From Clostridium pasteurianum BC1 (lineage in GTDB: Bacteria > Bacillota > Clostridia > Clostridiales > Clostridiaceae), in assembly GCF_000389635.1 (NCBI RefSeq), contig NC_021182.1, positions 2,728,001-2,792,000 of the forward strand: a DNA stretch of 64,000 nucleotides, in the 5' to 3' direction. A model generated the notes under the pieces. It searched no databases. It was given only the letters and a program-made list of their open reading frames with translations, and had not been told where the DNA came from. The position numbers were made by a program, and so were the translations under genes. Every line of letters starts with the position of its first letter. Within the stretch, counting starts at the first letter, position 1. Positions 9,354 to 16,630 of this stretch are shown here, in pieces.

Positions 9354-9866
9354 CTATTTATAAAGTTTATTTTTAATATTTTGGTACTCTATAGATGTTA
9401 ATATTATCATTATAATATCAAAAATTGTTAATACTATAAGTCCCACAGAATGATTAAGCATATAGCCATAAATTTGATAGATAATGAATAAAGTTAAAGA
9501 TAATATAGTAAGTGGATAAGCAAAGGTCTTTTTCCTCCACAATAGAACAACAAGAATCAGCTTTATTATTCCATGAGATATTAAATAAAAAACACCGAAG
9601 TGCTGAGTACTTAAATTAAACCTTAAACTTGACTTTATAAAAAAATTTGCAATAATATCTCTTGGATCTTCTGACAATTCATGCTGCGTTAATAAAACAA
9701 CTAATTTATTTAATCTATTTGGATTCAAAAATATTAGTAAAATTCCACCTATAATTTGTAGTATTGCATCTACTCCTTTTAGCAATATTCCAATTTCAAA
9801 ACCTTTGTGAAATATATTATTTTTGTTATTTTTTTTAATTTTCAACACCCCATTACTAAATATCAT
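9354..9866 (-). CDS. DUF2127-family membrane protein (copy 1)
   Basis: A 170-aa integral membrane protein with four hydrophobic segments. The family pattern is visible: FEIGILLKGVDA in the first segment, HFGVFYLISHGIIKLILV in the second half, and a C-terminal IEYQNIKNKLYK tail. The function of DUF2127 is unknown. It is a close paralogue of the gene at 10881-11396 and both flank a DUF421 gene on the same strand, so the trio may be a unit. A third, broken copy lies at 14241-14338. Confidence 0.75.
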   Translation of the reverse strand: MIFSNGVLKIKKNNKNNIFHKGFEIGILLKGVDAILQIIGGILLIFLNPNRLNKLVVLLTQHELSEDPRDIIANFFIKSSLRFNLSTQHFGVFYLISHGIIKLILVVLLWRKKTFAYPLTILSLTLFIIYQIYGYMLNHSVGLIVLTIFDIIMIILTSIEYQNIKNKLYK

Positions 9867-10126
9867 TGTTTTTTCTCCTCAACAGTACATTTAACTTTAG
9901 TTTTGTCATATTATTTATTTTAATGTTCATGTTTCACTAAAATTTTATTAAATTATTAATAGAGTTTTATCACTCTATATAATACACTTAAATTCACAAA
10001 TTCACTAGCAATCATTTCATTTCTCGTCTTAGTTTGTCCATTTACTTACTATGACTTAAAATGAAGTTTTCTCTTTCTTAAGCTCAACTTCTGAATAAAA
10101 TTCTATTCATAGTACGATGATTTATA

Positions 10127-10825
10127 TTAATCATGATAAAGATTAACATAAAAGTTACCATTAGTGGACAATGCAGCAAAGGCTACTTCTTTTATGTTTT
10201 CAATTCCTTTTTTCTTTAATTCTTTATAGAGCCATTGTTGCGTTAAGCTATTTTGTTTTAGATTTTTTTCTATAACTTTTCCTTCTAAGACTAGTTCAAT
10301 TGCAAGATTTTCATGTTTTGTTGATAAATAAAGTGATTGTGAGGTTAATGGACAGTTTTGAGGTTTTAGTTGAACACTTAGCTTTCCACTAGTTTCAAGG
10401 ATAGCAAATTCAACTTGGCAAATATCAAACACTTTTTCCTGTCTTAGTTGTTGATTTAGGTAATCATAAGAATAGTTTAAGCTAGTCAAATTTTCCTTTA
10501 AAATTTTCCCATTTTTAATTAAAATAGTTGATTCTCCAGCAAAAAATTTACGAAAAGACTTATATTTTAGAGAAAAATAAGATACTAATGATATAATTAA
10601 TGTTACAAGTATAATGGAAAGAATAAAATTTAAAATATGTATTTTTACGTTAAAAGCTAGATTGCCTGCTATGGTTCCAAGAATAGTAGCTGCAATATAG
10701 TCAAAATAAGTTAGGTTAGATAAACTTCTTTTATTTAAAAATTTAGTAGCTGCAAAAAGAAATATGAGGGCTGAAAACACTCGTAATACTATATTTAAGG
10801 GTTCAAACAAAAAAATCGCCTCCAA
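10127..10825 (-). CDS. DUF421 membrane protein (YetF/YdfR-like)
   Basis: The 232-aa protein has three N-terminal membrane helices (about 8-80) and the soluble DUF421 domain. That domain includes the two typical repeats FFAGESTILIKNGKI and LVLEGKVIEKNLKQNSLTQQWLYKELKKKG-type segments. In Bacillus related proteins act in spore or membrane physiology, but a biochemical role is not established. It lies between two DUF2127 paralogues on the same strand. RBS GGAGGCG just before the ATG. Confidence 0.8.
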   Translation of the reverse strand: MEAIFLFEPLNIVLRVFSALIFLFAATKFLNKRSLSNLTYFDYIAATILGTIAGNLAFNVKIHILNFILSIILVTLIISLVSYFSLKYKSFRKFFAGESTILIKNGKILKENLTSLNYSYDYLNQQLRQEKVFDICQVEFAILETSGKLSVQLKPQNCPLTSQSLYLSTKHENLAIELVLEGKVIEKNLKQNSLTQQWLYKELKKKGIENIKEVAFAALSTNGNFYVNLYHD

Positions 10826-10880
10826 TATTATATTTTAAAGAATAGTAAATTACTTAATATTAACCTTAATTTTCTTCTAT

Positions 10881-11396
10881 TTATTCATAAACTTTATTTT
10901 TAACATTCTGGTATTCCATAAATGTTAATATTATCATTATAATATCGAAAATTGTTAATCCTATAAGCAATGGGGAATGCCTATGTGAATAACGATATAT
11001 TTGATAAACAATGAATAGAGCTAAAGAAAATATGGTAAGTGGATAAGCAAACATCTTTTTCTTCAACAACATAGTAACAAGTATTAACTTTATTACCCCA
11101 TGAGAAATCAAATAAAAAACAGCAAAATGCTGAGCACTTAAATTAAATCCTAAACTCGATTTAACAATAAAGTTTGCAATGGTATCTCTTGGATTTTTTG
11201 ATAATTCATGTTGCGTTAATAAAACAACTATTTTATTTAATCTATGGGGATTTAAAAATACCAGTAAAATTCCACCTATCATTTGAAATATTGAATCAAT
11301 TCCTTTTAATAATATTCCTATTTCAAAACTTTTGTGGAGTATATTATTTTTTTTATTAATTTTTTTGTTTTCTAATAGCTCATCGTTCAACATCAT
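10881..11396 (-). CDS. DUF2127-family membrane protein (copy 2)
   Basis: A 171-aa paralogue of the gene at 9354-9866, with the same segments (FEIGILLKGIDSIFQ, HFAVFYLISHGVIKLI, a C-terminal MEYQNVKNKVYE tail). About 100 nt of its 3' end is duplicated at 14241-14338 at about 90 percent identity, which fits a recent rearrangement at this boundary. RBS GGAGAAGAAAT. Confidence 0.75.
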   Translation of the reverse strand: MMLNDELLENKKINKKNNILHKSFEIGILLKGIDSIFQMIGGILLVFLNPHRLNKIVVLLTQHELSKNPRDTIANFIVKSSLGFNLSAQHFAVFYLISHGVIKLILVTMLLKKKMFAYPLTIFSLALFIVYQIYRYSHRHSPLLIGLTIFDIIMIILTFMEYQNVKNKVYE

Positions 11397-11506
11397 TATT
11401 TCTTCTCCTCAATAGCACATTTAACTTTAGTTTTGATATATTCCCTATTTCATATTCATGTTTTACCAAAATTTCATTAAAATATCATTAAAATTTTGCC
11501 AACATT

Positions 11507-11545
11507 CTTAAACACTCTAAAAAATGAAAGGTGGTATAAAATTTC
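11507..11545 (+). repeat. att-like direct repeat A
   Basis: CTTAAACACTCTAAAAAATG and the following GAAAGGTGGTATAAAATTTC match 36935-36972 in the same orientation, with only a few differences over about 38 nt. It lies at the left edge of the accessory region and may mark an integration end. It also overlaps the region before the ORF at 11553. Confidence 0.45.
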
Positions 11546-11552
11546 TACCTCT

Positions 11553-11747
11553 ATGAAAAAAGCTATAGCTGGGATTATAATTATCGCTATAATATGTATT
11601 GCAGGATTTTACTCATATTCATACATTACTGCAAAAAATAATTTTACTATAAAAGAATTGCAGGGATATGGAAGTGGTGAAGAATTACTCTGGACTGATA
11701 ATTTAAAATATAATAAATATGATATTAGTTTTGGAACACTTAATTAA
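11553..11747 (+). CDS. Short membrane-anchored protein, probably truncated
   Basis: 64 aa: MKKAIAG, then a single hydrophobic helix (IIIIAIICIAGFYSYSYI), then a short soluble part with LQGYGSGEELLW. It looks like the beginning of a longer exported protein that ends early at FGTLN. AAAGGTGG lies rather far (about 20 nt) upstream. An in-frame longer start at 11496 is possible. It sits directly beside att-like repeat A, so truncation by element insertion is plausible. Confidence 0.4.
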   Translation: MKKAIAGIIIIAIICIAGFYSYSYITAKNNFTIKELQGYGSGEELLWTDNLKYNKYDISFGTLN

Positions 11748-11869
11748 ACTTGTCATAGTAATAGGATAACTTTACATGCTAATAATACTAAGATTAATTA
11801 TTTGCATAAGAAAATCTACTATCTAATAGTGATAGTAGATCATAATGTATTATATAATGAATTTTTATA

Positions 11870-12013
11870 TTAAGGTTTAGTTTGGTATTCCACTACGTGT
11901 TTTCTATCTACTTCAGATACATTTAATACCTTATAACCTTTCTTTTCTAATTTCTTAGATGCTTTAATAAATTGCTCTTTACTTCTATAAGTTCTCGTAG
12001 TAAATTTTTTCAT
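11870..12013 (-). CDS. Small basic protein, 47 aa
   Basis: Not recognised. The frame MKKFTTRTYRSKEQF to VEYQTKP has an RBS (GAAGGGAATGATAAT) and normal codon use. It is strongly basic with an alternating helix/strand pattern, possibly a small nucleic-acid-binding or regulatory protein. No neighbour informs its role. Confidence 0.5.
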   Translation of the reverse strand: MKKFTTRTYRSKEQFIKASKKLEKKGYKVLNVSEVDRKHVVEYQTKP

Positions 12014-12228
12014 ATATTATCATTCCCTTCTAAATAAGTGCAAAATATTAGAATAGTTTTAGTTTATCCCATTTAAGGTTTTATAATAACTATATCTTGT
12101 TGGAAACAATATGTATATTTATGATACCCTAGATTTAATTGCATATATACTTAACAAAAATATAAGTTTTAAATTAAAGATAACAGAAACATGATTAAGT
12201 ATAACAAATTCATGATTATCTACTATAT

Positions 12229-12639
12229 TTATTGATATTCCTCCTCTGTTATATGACTTAATAAATTATATATATTATTACTTGTTGTTGAATATTTCAC
12301 TTGTTCTATAGTTTTAGCACTACAATTATCATCTAAGATATATTGTGCCTCCGAAATTTCTTCTTTTAAAATTAAATAATCCACACTACCTTCTTCTAAA
12401 CTTTTTAATTCCTCTTTTTTTAAACGTAATATATTACTCAGACTTTCTTCTAATTGATCTTTATTACTTACACTTTCATTATCAGGATAAAACTCCGAAA
12501 CACCTTGACTTAATATAAGTTCATTCGGAGTTAACACTTCATTACCTCTTTTTTTAATTACTTTTATTATAGAACTAATAAGTTCTTCTATATTTTCATT
12601 CTTTGAAATACTCACATCTAATATTAATTGTTTTACCAT
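12229..12639 (-). CDS. Hypothetical helical protein, 136 aa
   Basis: Not recognised. ATG at MVKQLI is chosen because AGGAG lies 10 nt upstream. It is rich in Glu, Leu, Ser and Ile, with a likely coiled segment (KEELKSLEEGSVDYLILKEE). It has no signal or membrane segment. It lies alone in the accessory region, next to IS3 remains. Confidence 0.5.
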   Translation of the reverse strand: MVKQLILDVSISKNENIEELISSIIKVIKKRGNEVLTPNELILSQGVSEFYPDNESVSNKDQLEESLSNILRLKKEELKSLEEGSVDYLILKEEISEAQYILDDNCSAKTIEQVKYSTTSNNIYNLLSHITEEEYQ

Positions 12640-13246
12640 GTTTATCACGCTCCTATTTTTTTATTATATTTTATACCTCTTAAAATGTTTTATGCACAAT
12701 CTTCAAGTCTTTCAATTGTCTTTTTTACAACTTTTGATTAATCACTTGACTTACCGAATTGAATCAACTATTGTTTGGTAACTGTCTTAGATTTTCGGAT
12801 ATAGTTAGCCCTTGAAAATCGAGCTACAACTATTGTTTGGTTTACTGCATGAGTTCCCATCAATACTTCCGTTGTTTTTATCTCTAATTCTCTACTAATT
12901 GCTATACGCCCACAATCTCTCTAATGCAATTGATGAATATATTAGCTTCTACAATACAAAGAGATTACAAAAAAGACTAAACGGTCTAGGCCCATTAGAA
13001 TTTAGGACTTTAGCCGCTTAGGTTAATTTTTATTATTTTCACTGTCTACTTGACAGGGTGCAGTTCATATCGTATTAAATATGCATTATTTTAATAAAAT
13101 TTATTTAATATATAAATAAAACCTAGAAATACTACTTAAACCAATGTATAATTTTTTTATAAATCATTATATCAATGATAAAAATTATTATATAATATAT
13201 AATAACGTAAGTTTAAAAATTTAAATAATTCGAGGTTATAGTAAAA
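12640..13246. other. Gap with repeats and IS remains
   Basis: Besides the IS3 tail, this gap holds two copies of CAACTATTGTTTGGT about 60 nt apart and ATTAATCACTTGACTTA (12737-12753), which recurs at 34248-34264. No intact gene. Confidence 0.5.
12932..13066 (+). mobile_element. IS3-family remnant (3' end of transposase and terminal repeat)
   Basis: In frame from 12932 to the TAG at 13019-13021, the translation is DEYISFYNTKRLQKRLNGL followed by GPLEFRTLAA. This is the conserved C-terminal tail of IS150-group orfB proteins. A terminal-repeat-like CTGTCTACTTGACAGGGTGC follows about 30 nt later. Nothing else of the element is recognisable. Confidence 0.75.
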
Positions 13247-13831
13247 ATGAAAACACCATTAGGATATCAAATTACAGAATATGATTGTGTTCCAACAACT
13301 TTTATAAATGCTTTAAAGTATCTATTTCAAAGAGATGAAATCTTCCCAGAAGTTATAAAAAATATTTATATGTATAGTTTAGATACTTATAATAGAAACG
13401 GAAAATCAGGTGGAAATGGTACATCATATTTTGCAGTAGAATTAATAAGTAATTGGCTAAATGAATTCTCTAAATCACATAATTTTAAGATCCAATGCGA
13501 AACATTAGAAAGCGAGGAAATAAATTTAAAAACTGATAGCAAGATTTATGAATGCTTAAACAACGATGGAGTTGCTGCTGTAAAAGTTTATTTTGATCCA
13601 AATATATATCATTATGTTCTACTCACGTCTATTGATGATGATTATGTATATGTATTTGATCCATACTATAGAAAAAGAAATTTTAAAGATAAGGAAATAG
13701 AGATTATAGTGGATAAGTCAGAAATTCATAATAGAAGAATAAGTAAAAGTAGATTTACAGAAAAAGAAGAAAAATTTTATGCTATGGGTCTTGTGAAAGA
13801 GCGAGAATGTACTTTACTATATAAATTATAG
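13247..13831 (+). CDS. Peptidase C39-like protein, free-standing
   Basis: The 194-aa protein begins with the C39 active-site pattern YQITEYDCVPTTFINAL (Cys at residue 14), as in the peptidase domains of bacteriocin ABC transporters. The expected His (IYHYVLLTSI) and Asp (YVFDPYYR) follow in the right order. It has no transporter or signal peptide, so it is a cytosolic or separately used C39-like domain. Free-standing members are known, but their substrates are mostly unknown. No double-glycine precursor peptide was seen nearby. A weak RBS, CGAGGTTATAG, precedes the ATG. Confidence 0.7.
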   Translation: MKTPLGYQITEYDCVPTTFINALKYLFQRDEIFPEVIKNIYMYSLDTYNRNGKSGGNGTSYFAVELISNWLNEFSKSHNFKIQCETLESEEINLKTDSKIYECLNNDGVAAVKVYFDPNIYHYVLLTSIDDDYVYVFDPYYRKRNFKDKEIEIIVDKSEIHNRRISKSRFTEKEEKFYAMGLVKERECTLLYKL

Positions 13832-13843
13832 CTGAAAATAAAA

Positions 13844-13878
13844 AAAGGGTATAAGCAATTAAGCCTATACCCCTTAAA
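13844..13878 (-). terminator. Hairpin terminator, phage-type
   Basis: The stem GGGTATA-GC/GC-TATACCC has one mismatch and a T7 run on the minus strand. It resembles the terminator after the prophage holin (38253-38291). It lies between the convergent C39 gene and the ParB-like remnant. Confidence 0.6.
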
Positions 13879-13934
13879 AAGAGAGATATTGCTATCGCTT
13901 AAAAATGATAGCAATTTATTTTATTATTTAATGC

Positions 13935-14240
13935 CTACATAATGTCGTCGTTGAAATCTATTTTATCAATTGCCACTTTTGCACATTCGTATGTACGTCC
14001 TGAACCAATACCAACTTTATCAGCTATAATATTTCTAACTTCCCATTTTTCACCCTCCGAACCATTGTCCGTAGGGTATCCACCAGACAACATTCTTTTT
14101 TTAGCCTTTTTCTTTTCAATTTCTTGCCATAATTTACCTTCCTGTGCTTTTTGAGTCATTGTTTTTTCACGACTTTGATTTTCAACAAGTAATCATTCAA
14201 GTTCTGCATTGTCATCTTTGAATTTAATTTTCCGATACTT
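13935..14240 (-). pseudogene. ParB-like/plasmid-phage protein remnant with in-frame TGA
   Basis: The frame reads YRKIKFKDDNAELE, stop (TGA at 14193-14195), LLVENQSREKT, then MTQKAQEGKLWQEIEKKKAK and ADKVGIGSGRTYECAKVAID. The order -ELE-LL-EN-REKT, EIEKKKAK, then DKVGIGSGRTYE is that of ParB-like proteins of phages and plasmids. Both the N-terminal domain and the C-terminus are missing. A shorter fragment of the same family lies at 33288-33363. Confidence 0.6.
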
Positions 14241-14338
14241 GTTCATAAACTTTATTTTTAATATTCTGATATTCTATAAGTGTTAATATTATCATTATAA
14301 TATCAAAAATTGTTAATCCTATGAGCCATGGTGAATGC
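14241..14338 (-). pseudogene. Duplicated 3' fragment of the DUF2127 gene
   Basis: Nearly identical (about 90 percent by eye over 98 nt) to the 3' end of the gene at 10881-11396, including the tail YQNIKN-. It is joined directly to the tail-gene fragment at 14339, so it is the product of an illegitimate junction. Confidence 0.75.
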
Positions 14339-14545
14339 CTAATCTCTAGTATCTATTACTTTTGTTATTAAGCCTTCTATTGTGTTATAGCCTGGATTAC
14401 CATATGGTATAACAAAAGAGAATTGTTTAGCCATAGATAAAACTTCTTTGTAGTTTGTTCCTAATACATGTGGTAATTGTTTGCTTGCTCCTGGTTCATG
14501 GATTATTGTTTCTACACCATTATTTATTATTTTTACTCTATACAT
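14339..14545 (-). pseudogene. Phage tail protein N-terminal fragment
   Basis: 68 aa starting MYRVKIINNGVETIIHEPG, with a later IPYGNPGYNTIEGLITKVI. This is the pattern of the N-terminal domain of siphovirus tail-hub/endopeptidase-tail proteins (YxVxIINNG, then NPGY-x-I/L). It ends at a junction with the DUF2127 fragment and so is truncated. RBS AAAGGGGAGATTTT. Confidence 0.5.
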
Positions 14546-14566
14546 AAAATCTCCCCTTTAAGGTAT

Positions 14567-14598
14567 GAAAAAAGGACTTAGAAATTAATCTAAATCCT
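14567..14598 (-). terminator. Phage-type terminator, same sequence as in the prophage
   Basis: The sequence AAAAAAGGACTTAGAAATTA and the next 12 nt are identical to 39780-39811 in the prophage. On the minus strand it forms GGATTTAGA/TCTAAGTCC with one wobble, followed by a T-run, so it is a minus-strand terminator. Confidence 0.7.
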
Positions 14599-14599
14599 T

Positions 14600-15504
14600 C
14601 TTAAGAACTTTAACATTATTATCCTATTGTGAATATAAATTTCTAATTCCTCTAATTATTGTTTGTCTATGTTATTTTGTTACATTTTTTATCTCCTATT
14701 TTCGCACTTTTAAATAATGAAATCATTAAGCAATCATAAAACAAAATAAATGGTATAATTATAAATATCAAAACAATTTACACCCCTATTACATGCTATT
14801 ATAATTATATTACATATCATGGTATAAATTGCTAAATATTTATATTAATTCCATATGTTTTTGGTTATATTTTTATTAAGCGAATTGGCAAATGTAATAA
14901 CTATAGCGATATCTATTACACCTTGTTTACTATTGCGAATCCTATGTTCCCACTTCCTAATATATCCATTTCTATCTACAAGTGGTTATTTATAATGGTT
15001 TATGGATATTTATAAATACGAATATTTACTATTGCGAACCAAATTAAATCATTCTCTAACTGCTCAAAAGTATCTCCATAAGTAAATCCTATTATTTTAA
15101 TACCGTTAAAGGTTTTTGGAGTTAAATCCTCATTATAAGCCTTCTTGTAATAGGCCCAATACCAGCAAACGTGTCATTAAGTGCAAAGTAGCCTCAATAA
15201 ATTAGATAAAATAAATGGTCATATTATTTATTTTAACTAGTAAAGTTCTTCTATTACAGTTTTAAGCTATTTTGTAGGTAAATATATTTAGTAATTTATT
15301 CAAAGTAAAGTTATTTACACCTTACAACATTTATTTTACTTGAAATATCTACACATCAAATCTAATTTTATGAAGTAAATTACATATAATGGTATATACT
15401 TTTCAGTACATGACACGGCTGCTAATATTTATCCCTATTCATGAAAATGAGTGCTGTTACACAAGCAAAACCCCTTCAGATACGGTTGAAGGAGTTTTTA
15501 AATA
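14600..15504 (-). other. Decayed region with coding remains
   Basis: No intact gene. A minus-strand frame at about 15017-15165 reads YWAYYKKAYNEDLTPKTF and IIGFTYGDTFEQLENDL before a stop. Another at 14870-14990 reads NGYIRKWEHRIRNSKQGVID. Neither is recognised and both lack starts. They look like fragments of phage or plasmid genes left after deletions. Confidence 0.4.
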
Positions 15505-16380
15505 CTATTTTTTCTCAATGATAACGAATAAAACACCAGTAAGAATTAGGATGGCGCCTATCCAAAATGTTACACCTATGTTCTCTCCTAGAATAAGCCA
15601 TCCGAGTAATGTCCCAACCACGGGTTGAAAGAAGAAAAATAGCCCTCCACTTGAGGCGTTAAGCATTTGTAATCCACGATTCCAAAGTAAAAATCCACAT
15701 GCGGTTGATATAATACCCAAATACAAGACTCCTCCCCAAATGGTCGGATGAATCAGTTGTGAGATATTAATTGCGTGTAACCGTGGCAAAACAAAAGGTG
15801 TCAACACGATTAGGGATACCAAGATGGAATACGTCGTTACTACAATTTGTGAATAATTACTCGGCACGCGCTTTACAAGTACAGACATGAGTGCCCATGT
15901 CAAAGCAGCAATAAGCAGTGAGATACCACCAAGTTTACTAGACAAATTCACATGACCGCCTCCAACAATGAGAAAAACCCCAATTGTCGCTAAACAAACG
16001 GAGAGTCCCTTTTTTAACGTCAACCGTTCTTTAAGGAGTAAGCGAGCAAAAATAACCATAAATGCTGGTGTTGAAGAAGTAATAATGGCTCCCATTTGTG
16101 CTGAGGATAGCATTGTACCAGTTTCCTGTGTAACAATTGAAATCGCGTTACCAATTATTCCAATGGCTATGATTATTAAGAAATGACGTTTATCGATTCG
16201 CCATTTTTGTCGTGTTATTAAGCCGATAGCGAGAAGTGCGACAATAGCCACTAAATATCGCATCCACACAAGTTCCAGTGGAGGTATGACTGATACTACA
16301 ATTTTAACAACAACGTACATGCCACCCCAAATACTGGCAGCTAAAGCTAAATATATAGAACCTAATATGGTGTTTTTCAT
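15505..16380 (-). CDS. EamA/DMT-family exporter
   Basis: A 291-aa protein with ten predicted membrane helices in two EamA repeats. The first repeat carries ASIWGGMYVVVK and the loop RYLVAIVALL. The second carries AALTWALMSVLVKR and ends FQPVVGTLLGWLILGENIG, the usual end of the second repeat. The family exports metabolites or drugs through the inner membrane; the substrate is not predictable. Base composition is visibly GC-richer than the surroundings, and it lies among phage remains, so recent transfer is likely. A leader peptide and competing hairpins precede it and hide its RBS (GGAGGG, 8 nt from the ATG), suggesting ligand- or antibiotic-induced translation. Confidence 0.85.
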   Translation of the reverse strand: MKNTILGSIYLALAASIWGGMYVVVKIVVSVIPPLELVWMRYLVAIVALLAIGLITRQKWRIDKRHFLIIIAIGIIGNAISIVTQETGTMLSSAQMGAIITSSTPAFMVIFARLLLKERLTLKKGLSVCLATIGVFLIVGGGHVNLSSKLGGISLLIAALTWALMSVLVKRVPSNYSQIVVTTYSILVSLIVLTPFVLPRLHAINISQLIHPTIWGGVLYLGIISTACGFLLWNRGLQMLNASSGGLFFFFQPVVGTLLGWLILGENIGVTFWIGAILILTGVLFVIIEKK

Positions 16381-16451
16381 TTTTTATACCCTCCGTCTTT
16401 TATTTAGGTCGAAAATGCCCCTAACGGAGAGATGTAGTCACCTTCACTCCA
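16381..16451 (-). promoter_or_regulatory. Translational attenuator hairpins before the EamA exporter
   Basis: Minus-strand arms: 1 = TCCATTA (16491-16497), 2 = CTTAATGGAG (16447-16456), 3 = CTCTCCGTTAGG (16420-16431), 4 = ACGGAGGG (16389-16396, the exporter RBS). Arm 1 can pair with arm 2 over 7 bp and arm 3 with arm 4 over 8 bp (one wobble), hiding the RBS. Alternatively arm 2 pairs with arm 3 over 10 bp (two wobbles), freeing it. This is the layout of erm/cat-type attenuators. Pairing was judged by eye. Confidence 0.7.
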
Positions 16452-16508
16452 TTAAGAGCAGAAGAGTACTACTGGTACATCATTTTCAAATAATGGACTC
16501 CAATACAT
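16452..16508 (-). CDS. Leader peptide of the EamA exporter, 18 aa
   Basis: The short ORF encodes MYWSPLFENDVPVVLFCS. It has its own strong RBS (AGAGGTGAATCAAA before the ATG) and its stop TAA lies inside attenuator arm 2. Arm 1 lies within codons 4-7. A ribosome stalled in this ORF would break the arm 1:2 pairing and release the exporter RBS. The peptide itself needs no further function. Confidence 0.7.
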   Translation of the reverse strand: MYWSPLFENDVPVVLFCS

Positions 16509-16553
16509 TTTGATTCACCTCTATTCCAATCTAACTACGATTATCTATGTTCT

Positions 16554-16562
16554 ATTATAGCA
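16554..16562 (-). promoter_or_regulatory. Extended -10 promoter of the leader-exporter transcript
   Basis: TGCTATAAT on the minus strand, an exact extended -10 element, lies about 45 nt upstream of the leader-peptide ATG. A clear -35 was not seen. Confidence 0.6.
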
Positions 16563-16613
16563 GAATATTTTAAGTTTTTTAAAGCATAAAATATATTTTC
16601 AAATTACATATTA

Positions 16614-16630
16614 AAAAGCACCCTTTTAAG
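16614..16630 (-). terminator. Left half of a terminator split by the IS4-family element
   Basis: Joining AAAAAGCACCCTTTTAAG (left of the IS) to AGTGCT (right of it) restores AGCACTCTTAAAAGGGTGCT followed by T5 on the minus strand. That is an intrinsic terminator for the ribbon-helix-helix gene. A nearly identical terminator follows the prophage tail-tube gene (48131-48154). Confidence 0.65.

Noticed and set aside
12770-12855. Two CAACTATTGTTTGGT repeats as a CRISPR-like array
   Set aside because: Only two copies, no regular repeat-spacer pattern, no cas genes in the window.
16381-16560. T-box or SAM-type riboswitch before the exporter
   Set aside because: No T-box sequence and no conserved riboswitch core; the leader ORF with competing arms explains the structure better.
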